Shown here: one piece after another, positions 35,097-44,144 of the stretch
Position numbering within the stretch: position 1 is the first letter of the stretch
Layout: every line of letters begins with the position of its first letter
Assembly (NCBI RefSeq): GCF_014642075.1
Contig: NZ_BMIK01000006.1
Span: 677 to 64,676, forward strand
DNA length: 64,000 bases
Origin: Parapedobacter defluvii
GTDB taxonomy: Bacteria; Bacteroidota; Bacteroidia; Sphingobacteriales; Sphingobacteriaceae
Direction of reading: 5' to 3'
Notes under the pieces: model-generated
Told to the model about the DNA's origin: nothing
The model's input: the letters and a program-made list of their open reading frames with translations, nothing else
Databases searched by the model: none
Position numbers and translations under genes: made by a program

Positions 35097-36694
35097 AACG
35101 GTTCGCCGAATTGTTTGTCGCCATTGATCAGACGACAAAAACGAACGAAAAGGTCGCCGCCATTGTACGTTACCTTGCAGACAGTGATGACCGGAGCAGC
35201 CTGTACGCCATCGCACTGCTGATCGGCAACCGGCCACGGCGCCCGGTAAAGACGTCAGACCTCAAAGCGTGGGCAACCTCAGCCGCCGGGATACCGGATT
35301 GGCTGTTTGAAGAATCGTATCACATCGTGGGCGACCTGGCTGAGGCCATTGCGCTGATGCTTCCACCAAACTTGCTTTCGGAACACGACTACCGACTGCC
35401 GGACGTGATCGTTCAGTTGGCGGAACTACCGGAACAGACTGACGAACAGAAAAGGGAAATCATCACGGGTTACTGGCAACACCTGAGTAGGGATGAACGG
35501 TTTATTTTTACCAAGCTGATCACCGGTAATTTCCGCATGGGGGTGTCCCGTCAGCTTGTCATCAAGGCGCTTTCCATCCACCTGGGAATGGACGAGACCA
35601 CGGTGGCACACCGGCTGATGGGCAAGTGGATTCCCGCGGCGGAAACCATGGTGTCGTTGTTCGCCGAGCCGGAGCAGGGCAGCCGCGATTTCCAGCCTTA
35701 TCCCTTTTACTTGGCTTATCAACTGGATGGTTCCCTGGAATCGTTGGGCAATATACACGATTGGTACATCGAGAAAAAACTGGACGGCATACGCGGTCAG
35801 CTCATCGTGCGGAATGGCCAACTATATGTATGGAGCAGGGGAGAAGACCTGCTCACAAATAAATTCCCGGAGTTTGGTCCATTGGCAGACGCCTTGCCTG
35901 ACGGGACGGTCATCGATGGTGAGATCATCCCATGGTCGGATGGCCGCCCGTTGTCTTTCCAGGTCATGCAGACGCGCATCGGGCGGAAAAATCTATCCCA
36001 GAAATCGCTCAGGGAAGCGCCGCTGGTGATGGTATGTTACGACTTGCTGGAGTGGAAAGGGGAGGACATCCGGGAGATGCCGATGCATTACCGGCGTAAT
36101 CTGCTGGAAACTTTGTTATCTTCACCTCTTAGGCATACTGCATTGCTGCTGTCGGAGACGATGCCCTTCGACAACTGGGGCGAGGTAGCGTTGTTCCGCC
36201 GGGAGGCGCGTAATTTCCATTGTGAAGGGGTGATGCTGAAACGGAAAGACAGTGCTTACGGCAGCGGTCGCCGGCGGGGTAATTGGTGGAAATGGAAAAC
36301 GGACCCGTTAACGGCCGATGGTGTGCTCATTTATGCCCAAAGTGGCCACGGGCGGCGGGCAAACCTGTATACGGATTACACTTTTGCCGTATGGGATGAC
36401 GCGGGCACGTTGGTACCCTTTGCCAAAGCCTATTCGGGACTCACCGACAAGGAAATCGCGGAGCTAGACGCGTGGATCAAACGGAATACTGTGGATCGCT
36501 TCGGTCCGGTACGCAGCGTGACCCCCCATCACGTTTTTGAGATTGCCTTTGAAGGCATACAGCAGAGCAGCAGGCACAAATCGGGCGTGGCGCTACGCTT
36601 TCCACGCATCTTACGCTGGCGCCGCGACAAAAAGGCCGACGAGGCCAATACCAAGGCGGATCTGCTGCAATTAATCGACGCGGTGAATGGGTAA
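35093..36694 (+). CDS. ATP-dependent DNA ligase (ligase-associated repair cassette)
   Basis: 533 residues. Joins nicked DNA using ATP. An N-terminal ligase-N domain of about 200 residues precedes the nucleotidyltransferase core, where the adenylated Lys229 sits in IEKKLDGIRGQ; DGEIIPW, the VMLKRKDSAYGSGRRRG block with WWKWKTDPLTADGVLI, and an OB-fold end follow. This is an extra ligase besides the essential NAD-dependent LigA. Translationally coupled to the exonuclease and 55 bases before the helicase. Confidence 0.95.
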   Translation: MKRFAELFVAIDQTTKTNEKVAAIVRYLADSDDRSSLYAIALLIGNRPRRPVKTSDLKAWATSAAGIPDWLFEESYHIVGDLAEAIALMLPPNLLSEHDYRLPDVIVQLAELPEQTDEQKREIITGYWQHLSRDERFIFTKLITGNFRMGVSRQLVIKALSIHLGMDETTVAHRLMGKWIPAAETMVSLFAEPEQGSRDFQPYPFYLAYQLDGSLESLGNIHDWYIEKKLDGIRGQLIVRNGQLYVWSRGEDLLTNKFPEFGPLADALPDGTVIDGEIIPWSDGRPLSFQVMQTRIGRKNLSQKSLREAPLVMVCYDLLEWKGEDIREMPMHYRRNLLETLLSSPLRHTALLLSETMPFDNWGEVALFRREARNFHCEGVMLKRKDSAYGSGRRRGNWWKWKTDPLTADGVLIYAQSGHGRRANLYTDYTFAVWDDAGTLVPFAKAYSGLTDKEIAELDAWIKRNTVDRFGPVRSVTPHHVFEIAFEGIQQSSRHKSGVALRFPRILRWRRDKKADEANTKADLLQLIDAVNG

Positions 36695-36749
36695 CTTGGA
36701 TGTTCATTAAATTCACCGGCAAAACCTTATCTTTGTTCAAGAGGTTATC

Positions 36750-39173
36750 TTGTCGTTGAACGTATTTGCAGAAACATGGTTTTTCAATAAGGGTTGGCAG
36801 CCCCACCGTTTCCAGCAGGACACGTGGGCAGCCATCGCGAATGGCAAGTCGGGGTTACTGAATGCGCCTACGGGATATGGGAAGACGTTTGCGTTATGGT
36901 TTGGCATACTTCAACGATATTACCGGTTGGAACGGCGGAAAAAGGATCTCCATTGCCTGTGGATCACACCGCTCCGGGCACTTTCGGCCGAAATCCTGCA
37001 GGCCACCCGCATGGTGAGCGATGACCTCGAACTCGATTACCGCATTGGTTTGCGGACCGGCGATACGGAAGCCGCCGAACGGCAGCGGCAAAAAACCTCG
37101 GCACCCGAAGCCCTCATCACCACACCGGAAAGTGTCCACCTGCTGTTGGCTTCCAAGGGGTATGGTGACTATTTCGGCGGACTGGAATTCGTGGTGATCG
37201 ACGAATGGCACGAATTGATGGGCAGTAAACGGGGTGTATTGGTGGAGCTGGCGTTGAGCCGCCTGCGTGCGATATGCCCCAATCTTCAGGTTTGGGGTAT
37301 CTCCGCGACCATCGGCAATCTCAACGACGCCATGGAAATTTTGTTGGGCGATAAGGGAAATGGCACCTTGGTAAAGGCCAACCTGAAAAAGGATATCCAT
37401 ATGGAAACCTTACTTCCGGATGTATTGGAACGGTTTCCATGGGCCGGCCATTTGGGCACCCGTATGATCGGAAATGTCCTGCCCATTATCGAAGCCCATC
37501 AATCAACCCTGTTGTTTACCAATACCCGTTCGCAGGCCGAAATCTGGTATCATCGGCTGCTGGATGCAGCCCCGCACCTGGCTGGTGCGTTGGCTATCCA
37601 CCACGGCTCGCTGAGCGACGAGTTGCGCCTTTGGGTCGAAGATGCGCTGCACCGGGGGATACTCAAAGCGGTGGTGTGTACGAGCAGCCTGGATCTGGGC
37701 GTGGATTTCCGCCCGGTGGACTGTGTAGTACAAATCGGATCACCCAAGGGTGTGGCCCGCTTTGTGCAACGTGCGGGGAGGAGCGGTCACCGGCCCGGCG
37801 AAACCAGCAAAATTTATTTTCTGCCCACCCATTCCCTGGAGATCATGGAGGGGGCGGCCATCCGCTACGCGGTGCGCCATCAGCTGCTGGAGCAGCGCCT
37901 GCCGTATGTGCGGTCGTTCGATGTATTGCTGCAATACATGGTCACCTTGGCTGTATCGGACGGCTTCCGGGCAGATGAGTTATTCGACGAGATAAAACGC
38001 ACACATTGCTTCTCATCCATCAGCCGGGAAGAATTCGACGAATGCCTGCTGATGGTGACGCAGGGTGGGCGTACGCTGGACACCTACGAAGAGTTCCATA
38101 AAGTGGTTGTGGAAAACGGGGTTTACCGGGTTACCAGCCGGCGCATAGCGATGCGCCATCGCTTAAGCATGGGTGCCATCGTATCCGATGCAATGATGCG
38201 CGTCAAATTCCTGAGTGGTAAGTACCTCGGCACCATAGAAGAATGGTTTATCTCTCGGCTTCAACCCGGGGATACATTCTGGTTTTCGGGCCGGCTACTG
38301 GAGCTTATACGGGTAAAGGATATTCAGGCCATTGTGCGCCCGGCGGCGGGCAAGAAGGGGGCGGTACCGTCGTGGATGGGTGGGCGGTTCCCGATATCGG
38401 ATAATTTCGGGGCGGCACTGCGCCATACCTTCGCCGAAATTCACCGGAAGGGACGGAATCTCCCCGCGGAGCTGCAATTCCTGCAACCTCTGTTTGCCGA
38501 ACAGCGTCGGGTATCAGCCCTGCCGAGGGAATACGAATTGCTGGTGGAATACATCCGGACGCGCCATGGCTATCACCTGTTTGTCTATCCTTTCGAAGGC
38601 AAACTGGTGCACGAAGGGATGGCCGCCGTGGTGGCCTACCGGCTGAGCAGGATCCGGAAAGCGACATTCAGCATCGCGAGCAACGAATATGGATTTGAAC
38701 TGCTCTGTGACGATCCGTTGCCGTTGGACGAAGCGTTGGAGGCGGGGCTTTTTTCTACCGACAGGCTATTTGACGACATCCGTGATGGTATTAATATCCG
38801 GGAGATGGCACGGCGCAAGTTCAGGGATATCGCCGGTATCGCCGGCCTTGTATTCCAGGGTTATCCGGGCAAGCCCATGAAGACCAAACACCTGCAGGCC
38901 AATTCTGGACTGTTTTTCTCCGTATTTGAGGAATACGATCCTGGAAACCTGCTGCTTCGGCAGGCCTACGATGAAGTGTATGACTTTCAGCTGGAAGCAT
39001 CGCGCATGCTGCATGCATTTAAGCGCATCAGCACCCACCGCATCGTCGTGCAGCGGCCCAGCCAGCTTACACCGTTTGCTTTCCCCGTATTTGCCGAGTC
39101 ATTCCGTGAACGGTACAGCAACGAGGATTGGCAGGCGCGTTTGGAGAAACTGAGAAACCAACTGGAAGCATAA
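36750..39173 (+). CDS. Ligase-associated DEXH-box helicase (Lhr-like)
   Basis: 807 residues. The start appears to be TTG at 36750: there is an in-frame stop at 36708, no ATG between, and AAGAGG at 36739-36744 is correctly spaced; TTG at 36756 is the alternative. Motifs: NAPTGYGKTFALWFG (Walker A), VIDEWHELMG (DEWH box), WGISATIG (motif III), and in the second RecA domain GVARFVQRAGRSGHR. The C-terminal half resembles Lhr helicases, which translocate 3'-5' on DNA. Third member of the repair cassette, 4 bases before the PdeM gene. Confidence 0.93.
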   Translation: MSLNVFAETWFFNKGWQPHRFQQDTWAAIANGKSGLLNAPTGYGKTFALWFGILQRYYRLERRKKDLHCLWITPLRALSAEILQATRMVSDDLELDYRIGLRTGDTEAAERQRQKTSAPEALITTPESVHLLLASKGYGDYFGGLEFVVIDEWHELMGSKRGVLVELALSRLRAICPNLQVWGISATIGNLNDAMEILLGDKGNGTLVKANLKKDIHMETLLPDVLERFPWAGHLGTRMIGNVLPIIEAHQSTLLFTNTRSQAEIWYHRLLDAAPHLAGALAIHHGSLSDELRLWVEDALHRGILKAVVCTSSLDLGVDFRPVDCVVQIGSPKGVARFVQRAGRSGHRPGETSKIYFLPTHSLEIMEGAAIRYAVRHQLLEQRLPYVRSFDVLLQYMVTLAVSDGFRADELFDEIKRTHCFSSISREEFDECLLMVTQGGRTLDTYEEFHKVVVENGVYRVTSRRIAMRHRLSMGAIVSDAMMRVKFLSGKYLGTIEEWFISRLQPGDTFWFSGRLLELIRVKDIQAIVRPAAGKKGAVPSWMGGRFPISDNFGAALRHTFAEIHRKGRNLPAELQFLQPLFAEQRRVSALPREYELLVEYIRTRHGYHLFVYPFEGKLVHEGMAAVVAYRLSRIRKATFSIASNEYGFELLCDDPLPLDEALEAGLFSTDRLFDDIRDGINIREMARRKFRDIAGIAGLVFQGYPGKPMKTKHLQANSGLFFSVFEEYDPGNLLLRQAYDEVYDFQLEASRMLHAFKRISTHRIVVQRPSQLTPFAFPVFAESFRERYSNEDWQARLEKLRNQLEA

Positions 39174-39177
39174 CTGC

Positions 39178-39831
39178 ATGGGAAAGACGATCCGACTGTT
39201 GGGGACACAGCTTACATTATTGCCGGAAAGGGCGTTGTTGCTTCCTGAATACGACACATTGGTAGTGGCGGATTGGCACTTGGGCAAGGCTGCCCATTTC
39301 CGCAAAGCAGGTATTTTTATGCCTGCATTGCCCGTTGATAAAGATCGGGCACGCCTGCAATCGCTTTTAGATAGATACCGCATCCAAACCGTAGTTTTTT
39401 TGGGTGATCTGTTTCATAGCGATTTAAACAGCGAATGGCTGGTGTTTGAACAGTTTCGGGTGGCCAATCCATCGATTCGGTTTATTCTTACGCGCGGTAA
39501 TCACGATATCTTACCGGACACCTTATTGGAAAAGGCGGAAGTTAATGTTGTACCATTCTATACCGTTGCGGCACACATCCATTGCACACATCATCCCGAA
39601 GCCCACAGATTTCCCGGGCGGCTCAATATTGCGGGTCATGTGCATCCGGGGTGTCTTATTGCCGCAAACGGGCGGCAATCATACCGACTTCCATGCTTTT
39701 ACTATCGCGAGCAGACGCTGCTGCTGCCGGCTTTCGGTTCACTGACAGGGCTATTTAGGGTTCCGCATTTGGAGGGAGCACGGATCTACCCGATTGTGGG
39801 TAACCAGGTGTTGGATTGGAAAAAAGTGTAA
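39178..39831 (+). CDS. pdeM: Ligase-associated endonuclease PdeM (calcineurin-like phosphoesterase)
   Basis: 217 residues. The metallophosphoesterase metal ligands are easy to see: ADWHLGKAAHFR (D-x-H), FLGDLFHSDLN (GD), TRGNHDIL (GNHD) and, later, IAGHVHPG. The family occurs with the same helicase, ligase and exonuclease in many bacteria, and is thought to cut damaged DNA ends before ligation. It closes the cassette and lies 4 bases after the helicase. Confidence 0.94.
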   Translation: MGKTIRLLGTQLTLLPERALLLPEYDTLVVADWHLGKAAHFRKAGIFMPALPVDKDRARLQSLLDRYRIQTVVFLGDLFHSDLNSEWLVFEQFRVANPSIRFILTRGNHDILPDTLLEKAEVNVVPFYTVAAHIHCTHHPEAHRFPGRLNIAGHVHPGCLIAANGRQSYRLPCFYYREQTLLLPAFGSLTGLFRVPHLEGARIYPIVGNQVLDWKKV

Positions 39832-39878
39832 AACAAATGCGGCTGTTTTCCGTAATTTTCAAAAAGGAGGACAAAATT

Positions 39879-40442
39879 ATGGCTGAAGAATTGAAAGATC
39901 GGAAAGTAGCCATTCTGACAGCAGATGGGTTTGAAGAAATCGAATTGACCAGCCCAAGGGATGCTATCCAGTTAGCAGGCGGTGTTACACATATTGTGTC
40001 GCCCAAGAGAGACATCGTACGGGCAAAAAAAGGAAACGAGTGGAGTCTGGATTTCGATGTAGATGTTCCGTTGGATCAAGCGAATCCAGCAGATTACGAT
40101 GCATTGTTACTACCCGGAGGCGTTTTCAATCCGGACAAACTGCGCGTGAATGAGCAAGCCCTTGACTTTGTTAAAGCTTTCTTTGAGGCCGGGAAGCCGG
40201 TTGCCGCGATATGCCACGGTCCACAGGTACTGATCGATGCGGAAGTGGTGGAAGGGCGGAAGATGACCTCGGTAAAGAACATTCGCAAAGACCTGATCAA
40301 TGCGGGTGCGTTGTGGGAAGACAGTGCGGTGGTGGTAGACCAGGGATTGGTAACAAGCCGGACGCCCGATGACCTTCCCGATTTCAACGAAAAGGTCATT
40401 GAGGAATTTGCCGAGGGAAAACACGCCGGACAGCATGCTTAA
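39879..40442 (+). CDS. DJ-1/PfpI family protein (class I glutamine-amidotransferase-like)
   Basis: 187 residues from the ATG at 39879, fixed by a perfect ribosome-binding site (AAGGAGG, 39864-39870) 8 bases upstream; a longer frame overlaps pdeM. The nucleophile elbow AAICHGPQVLID holds the catalytic Cys, and GFEEIELTSPRDA with its Glu is the second hallmark. Members act as deglycases or stress chaperones; the exact activity is debated. The stop is four bases from the converging SMP-30 gene. Confidence 0.92.
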   Translation: MAEELKDRKVAILTADGFEEIELTSPRDAIQLAGGVTHIVSPKRDIVRAKKGNEWSLDFDVDVPLDQANPADYDALLLPGGVFNPDKLRVNEQALDFVKAFFEAGKPVAAICHGPQVLIDAEVVEGRKMTSVKNIRKDLINAGALWEDSAVVVDQGLVTSRTPDDLPDFNEKVIEEFAEGKHAGQHA

Positions 40443-40446
40443 GGGG

Positions 40447-41325
40447 CTATTTTGTCCCTTTTGTGGCCATCTTTAACGTAAAGACTTTATCGCTTGCGGT
40501 AATAAATAGCAGGTCGCGGTCCGGCCCTCCAAAGCAGACATTGGCGGTCCAATTTGCCGGCACGTCGATATGCTCAATTTTCTCGCCAGCCGGACTGAAT
40601 ACATCTACGCCTTTACCCGTCAAGTAGATGTTGCCTCGTTCGTCGATGGTCATCCCATCGGAACCCTGTGAGGCAAAAAGTTGCTTGTCTGCAAGCGATC
40701 CGTCCGTTTGTATCGCATAGCGATAGATTTTGCCGGCACCGATGTCAGCGACATAGAGATATTTACCATCGGGTGTGCCGATGATACCATTGGGCTTTTC
40801 AAATTGGTCGTCTAAACGGGTGACGTGCCCATTATCGTAACGATACAACGCTTGTGCTTCCATTTCGGGTGAGGTCCGCGACCAATAATTGCGTTGGTAA
40901 TAGGGATCGGTAAAATAGAGCGTTCCGGAAGGGGCTGCCCATACATCGTTCGGTCCGTTGAAGAGGGAATCCCGGTAATTTGCGGCCAGCTTTTCAACTT
41001 GTTTATCCATACCGATGCGCCACAGTTCGTACCGCTCGTCTGCACAAGCAATCAGGAAACCTTCCCGATCAAAATGTAACCCATTGGCACGGCCTGCGGG
41101 TTCCATAAAGACAGACAGATTCCCTTTGGTATCATATTTCCATATGCGATTGTTGGGCTGGTCGGTGAAGAAGACATTTCCATCCCGATCTGCCGCAGGT
41201 CCCTCAGTAAAACTGAACTGGTCGGATATAAGTTGCAACTCGGCACCCGGGGCCACGATCTGCGCGGTGCAAGCCAAGTTGATGGAGACAAATAGAAATA
41301 CCGGTAGATAGACTTTGTAGTTCAT
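40447..41325 (-). CDS. Exported SMP-30/gluconolactonase-family protein
   Basis: 292 residues with a signal peptide (VYLPVFLFVSINLACTAQ; the Cys at residue 19 could be a lipid attachment site, although the box NLAC is weak). Six-bladed propeller motifs: FTEGPAADRDGNVFFTD, NGLHFDREGFLI, GPNDVWAAPSGTLYFTDP, EKPNGIIGTPDGKYLYVAD and QGSDGMTIDERGNIY. The Glu, Asn and Asp metal ligands of the lactonases are in place. Hydrolyses sugar or other lactones in the periplasm; substrate unknown. Confidence 0.9.
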   Translation of the reverse strand: MNYKVYLPVFLFVSINLACTAQIVAPGAELQLISDQFSFTEGPAADRDGNVFFTDQPNNRIWKYDTKGNLSVFMEPAGRANGLHFDREGFLIACADERYELWRIGMDKQVEKLAANYRDSLFNGPNDVWAAPSGTLYFTDPYYQRNYWSRTSPEMEAQALYRYDNGHVTRLDDQFEKPNGIIGTPDGKYLYVADIGAGKIYRYAIQTDGSLADKQLFASQGSDGMTIDERGNIYLTGKGVDVFSPAGEKIEHIDVPANWTANVCFGGPDRDLLFITASDKVFTLKMATKGTK

Positions 41326-41365
41326 ACGTATACGTTTATCGGAGGTTCAAAGATATTCTTTTATG

Positions 41366-43270
41366 CTATTCGATAATCTTAAAATCTGTACGGCGATTAA
41401 GCTGCCGCCCCTCGTCTGTATCGTTGCTGGCGATGGGCTGGGACTGGCCATACCCTTTATACGTAAGGCGGGCTGTGGCGATGCCTGCATGAATCAGGTA
41501 ATCACGTACCGCTTTGGCCCGGTTTTCTGAAAGGGTCTGGTTGTGTGTCTCGCTTCCTGTATTATCGGTATGCCCACCGATTTCGACCCGAACCGTCTTA
41601 TTCAAATTCAGGAATTCTATGAGGTTGTCAAGGTCACTCTTGGATTTCGGAAGTAACTCATAGCGATTTACATCGAAGAAAATGTTGTTAAGGGTACCCG
41701 TGCTGCCCACCTTGATGCGTGATAGTGCGATGCGAATTTCGTACGCATCGTTAATCTTGGTGCTATCATCAAGCGGATAATTCTCGGAAAAAAACAGGTA
41801 TCCGGGCTGTTTTATATGTAAAGCGTATGTTTTACCAAAGGGGAGTGGGGCCAGGAAGGTTCCATCTTCGTAATCAGCTTGTTCGTGGTATACAACTTGA
41901 TTAGCCTGAATGTCAGTTACGGCGACATCCGCCTGGATGGGCGCCTCATTTTCCGCGTCTACAATGATACCTTTGAGATACGCTACGGGATGCGGCATAA
42001 CCTCCTGGGGAAGGTCAAAGGAATAGATATCCAATCCGCCCAAGGCATCGGACCTGCGTGTTGAAAAAAAAGCCTGTCTACCATTCATGCTGACGGACAA
42101 GGCACTCTGCTCGTGGTGATCGTTGATCGGGTAGCCGAGATTGACAGGAGATTGCCAGTTGCCTGCACTGTCCATTTGACTTTTGAAAATATCCTTATTG
42201 CCGAATCCTGGCCAGCCATTTGATGCAAAGTAAAGTGTACGGTTATCGGCATGGATATAGGGAGAGCTTTCGTCGTAAGGCGTGTTAATGGCCGGGCCAA
42301 GATTTTGCGGTTGGCCCCATTGGCCATTGCTTTGCAGAACCGATTTCCAAATATCATAACCGCCCTGTCCGCCACGTCGATTGCTCACGAAATAGAGAGT
42401 ACGCCCGTCTGCGGCCAATGCCGGTTGTGCTTCCCAGCCGCCGCTGTTGACAGGAGCCCCCAGGTTGTGGGGAGTACCCCAACGGTTATCTTCCCGCCGG
42501 GATACATAGATGTCGCAGCTTCCCAGTCCATCGGGCCGGTTACACCCTGTGAAAAACAGGTATTTTCCATCGGGAGAAATGCAATGGGCGCCCTCGTTGT
42601 ACAGTTCGGAATTGATATCGCCCTGCAAAAGTGAGGCAGACCGCCAGGCTCCACTGCTGTCCCGTGTGCTTTCGTAGAAATTTTCACGGTTATGCTCCTT
42701 CCGGGTGAAAATAATGGTTTGGTAATCAGCCGTAAGCCGTGGGAAATATTCATCGTAAGGACTATTGAGAGAAGACCCTGGATTATATGGCTGGAAGGGT
42801 TGAGGGTGTTTCAGTGCAGTTAGGCTGAAGTGGCAATCTGCAATGTGTTTTTTGGTAAGCCGTTGGCCGGTTGAATCCAATCCCGGAGTAGCTGCATATT
42901 TTTCCAACGCATGCAAGGCTTCGGAATAACGACCGGTATTTAGGAGACTTTCACCCAAACCGAACCATGTGAGTGCTGTCAATGACGAGTCCAATTGAAG
43001 GACGCGGGAATAATGCGGTACAGCTTGCTCATACTGTTCTTGCCGGCGGTAAATGTCGCCAAGTTGCTGATGTGCTGCCGCAAACCCCGGATCCAGGGAA
43101 ATAGCTGACTCCAAGGAAGCGATGGCTAGGTCATACTGGTTGTTTTTTAATTGGTTCCCTGCCTTTTCAAAGGCTTGTTGTGCCTTCCGGTTATTGGAAT
43201 ATATCTGACCCTGTCCCGATAGGTAAAACAACAATCCACAAAGTAACAGGATATATGAAGGCTTTTGCAT
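41366..43270 (-). CDS. Second PorE-like protein: TPR, PD40, CarboxypepD_reg-like and OmpA domains
   Basis: 634 residues. The start at 43270 is preferred because it opens a signal peptide (YILLLCGLLFYLSGQGQ); a frame reaching 43468 would overlap the crotonase gene by 190 bases. TPR units occupy about residues 25-150 (KNNQYDLAIASLESAISLDP), PD40 repeats about 165-430, a beta domain follows, and the OmpA domain ends the protein (NNIFFDVNRYELLP, GGHTDNTGSE, LNRRTDFKII). It has the same design as 3988-5961 but is not next to an adhesin or PorP gene, so it may serve a different T9SS or cell-envelope task. Confidence 0.85.
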   Translation of the reverse strand: MQKPSYILLLCGLLFYLSGQGQIYSNNRKAQQAFEKAGNQLKNNQYDLAIASLESAISLDPGFAAAHQQLGDIYRRQEQYEQAVPHYSRVLQLDSSLTALTWFGLGESLLNTGRYSEALHALEKYAATPGLDSTGQRLTKKHIADCHFSLTALKHPQPFQPYNPGSSLNSPYDEYFPRLTADYQTIIFTRKEHNRENFYESTRDSSGAWRSASLLQGDINSELYNEGAHCISPDGKYLFFTGCNRPDGLGSCDIYVSRREDNRWGTPHNLGAPVNSGGWEAQPALAADGRTLYFVSNRRGGQGGYDIWKSVLQSNGQWGQPQNLGPAINTPYDESSPYIHADNRTLYFASNGWPGFGNKDIFKSQMDSAGNWQSPVNLGYPINDHHEQSALSVSMNGRQAFFSTRRSDALGGLDIYSFDLPQEVMPHPVAYLKGIIVDAENEAPIQADVAVTDIQANQVVYHEQADYEDGTFLAPLPFGKTYALHIKQPGYLFFSENYPLDDSTKINDAYEIRIALSRIKVGSTGTLNNIFFDVNRYELLPKSKSDLDNLIEFLNLNKTVRVEIGGHTDNTGSETHNQTLSENRAKAVRDYLIHAGIATARLTYKGYGQSQPIASNDTDEGRQLNRRTDFKIIE

Positions 43271-43280
43271 GGGGATACGA

Positions 43281-44042
43281 TCATTTCCTTTTAAATTCCG
43301 ATAACAACTGTTTGGTTTCCGGATTGAGGGCCAACCGGCCGCTGATGGCAGCCTGTTCATAGAGTAGTTGAGCCCAATGTTCGGTTCCGCGCCACAGGGT
43401 TTGCTTGAGCGCAGCAAGCGCCTCCGGATTTTTAGGAAGCAGGGATTCGCAAAACTCACCGATCGCACTGTCCATTTCAGCTATCGACGTGTGTACCGAG
43501 TGAATCAGACCTCGTTGTAAGGCCCAATCTGCCTCAAAAAAACGGGTGGGGTTCAAGGAAAGCTGTGTGAATGCCGAGATGCCGATTTTACGTTCCAGGG
43601 CCGGAGCAATGACAAACGGACCGATGTTGATGCTGATTTCGCTGAGTTTGACGGCGGTTTGCGCTGTTGCAAAACAGTAATCGCAGGCCGCTATCAACCC
43701 CACACCGCCGCCCACAGCTTTTCCCTGTGCCCTGCCGATAATGAGTTTCGGTGAGGTACGTATCGCATTGATGACATCGGCCACGCCCGAAAAAAAAACA
43801 GTTCCCGCATCGATCTCCGTTATGGACAGCAATTCATCAAAACTTGCTCCGGCACAGAACGTCCGTTCGCCCGCGCTTTGAAGCAGGATAAGCCGGACGT
43901 CTGGATGACTGCCCGCGGTATGGATCTGCTTACTCAATTGATCGAGTAAACCCAAGGGCAACGAATTATGGGCAGGATGCCCGAAGGTTACCACTGCCAG
44001 GCCATCGCCATTAATTTCCGTTTTTACAAATCCCGAATCCAT
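43281..44042 (-). CDS. Crotonase-superfamily (enoyl-CoA hydratase/isomerase-like) protein
   Basis: 253 residues with the crotonase pattern: oxyanion-hole ERTFCAGASFDELL, GRAQGKAVGGGVGLIAACDYCF and KLSEISINIGPF. Of the two Glu residues that add water in classical hydratases, the one in SEI is present, but the position equivalent to Glu144 is Gly in GGVGLIAACD. The enzyme may therefore be an isomerase, hydrolase or lyase of the superfamily rather than a hydratase. Lies ten bases upstream of the PorE-like gene on the same strand. Confidence 0.85.
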   Translation of the reverse strand: MDSGFVKTEINGDGLAVVTFGHPAHNSLPLGLLDQLSKQIHTAGSHPDVRLILLQSAGERTFCAGASFDELLSITEIDAGTVFFSGVADVINAIRTSPKLIIGRAQGKAVGGGVGLIAACDYCFATAQTAVKLSEISINIGPFVIAPALERKIGISAFTQLSLNPTRFFEADWALQRGLIHSVHTSIAEMDSAIGEFCESLLPKNPEALAALKQTLWRGTEHWAQLLYEQAAISGRLALNPETKQLLSEFKRK

Positions 44043-44049
44043 CGTTGTA

Positions 44050-44140
44050 AATTGAACGCGGATGACACAGATTTGGCAGATTCCCGCGGATGTTCATAGA
44101 TTGGTGTCAATTCGTGGAATCCGTGGCAAAAATCTGTTCC
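44050..44140. repeat. Imperfect inverted intergenic element (CGCGGATGACAC type)
   Basis: The gap between the two genes contains GCGGATGACACAGATT, GCGGATG again, and their near-complements AATCCGTGGC and GGTGTCAATTC, giving a long imperfect hairpin. Similar phrases are familiar from scattered intergenic repeats in Bacteroidota and other groups. It codes for nothing and may be the remains of a repetitive element or a terminator-like structure. Confidence 0.5.
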
Positions 44141-44144
44141 ATCA

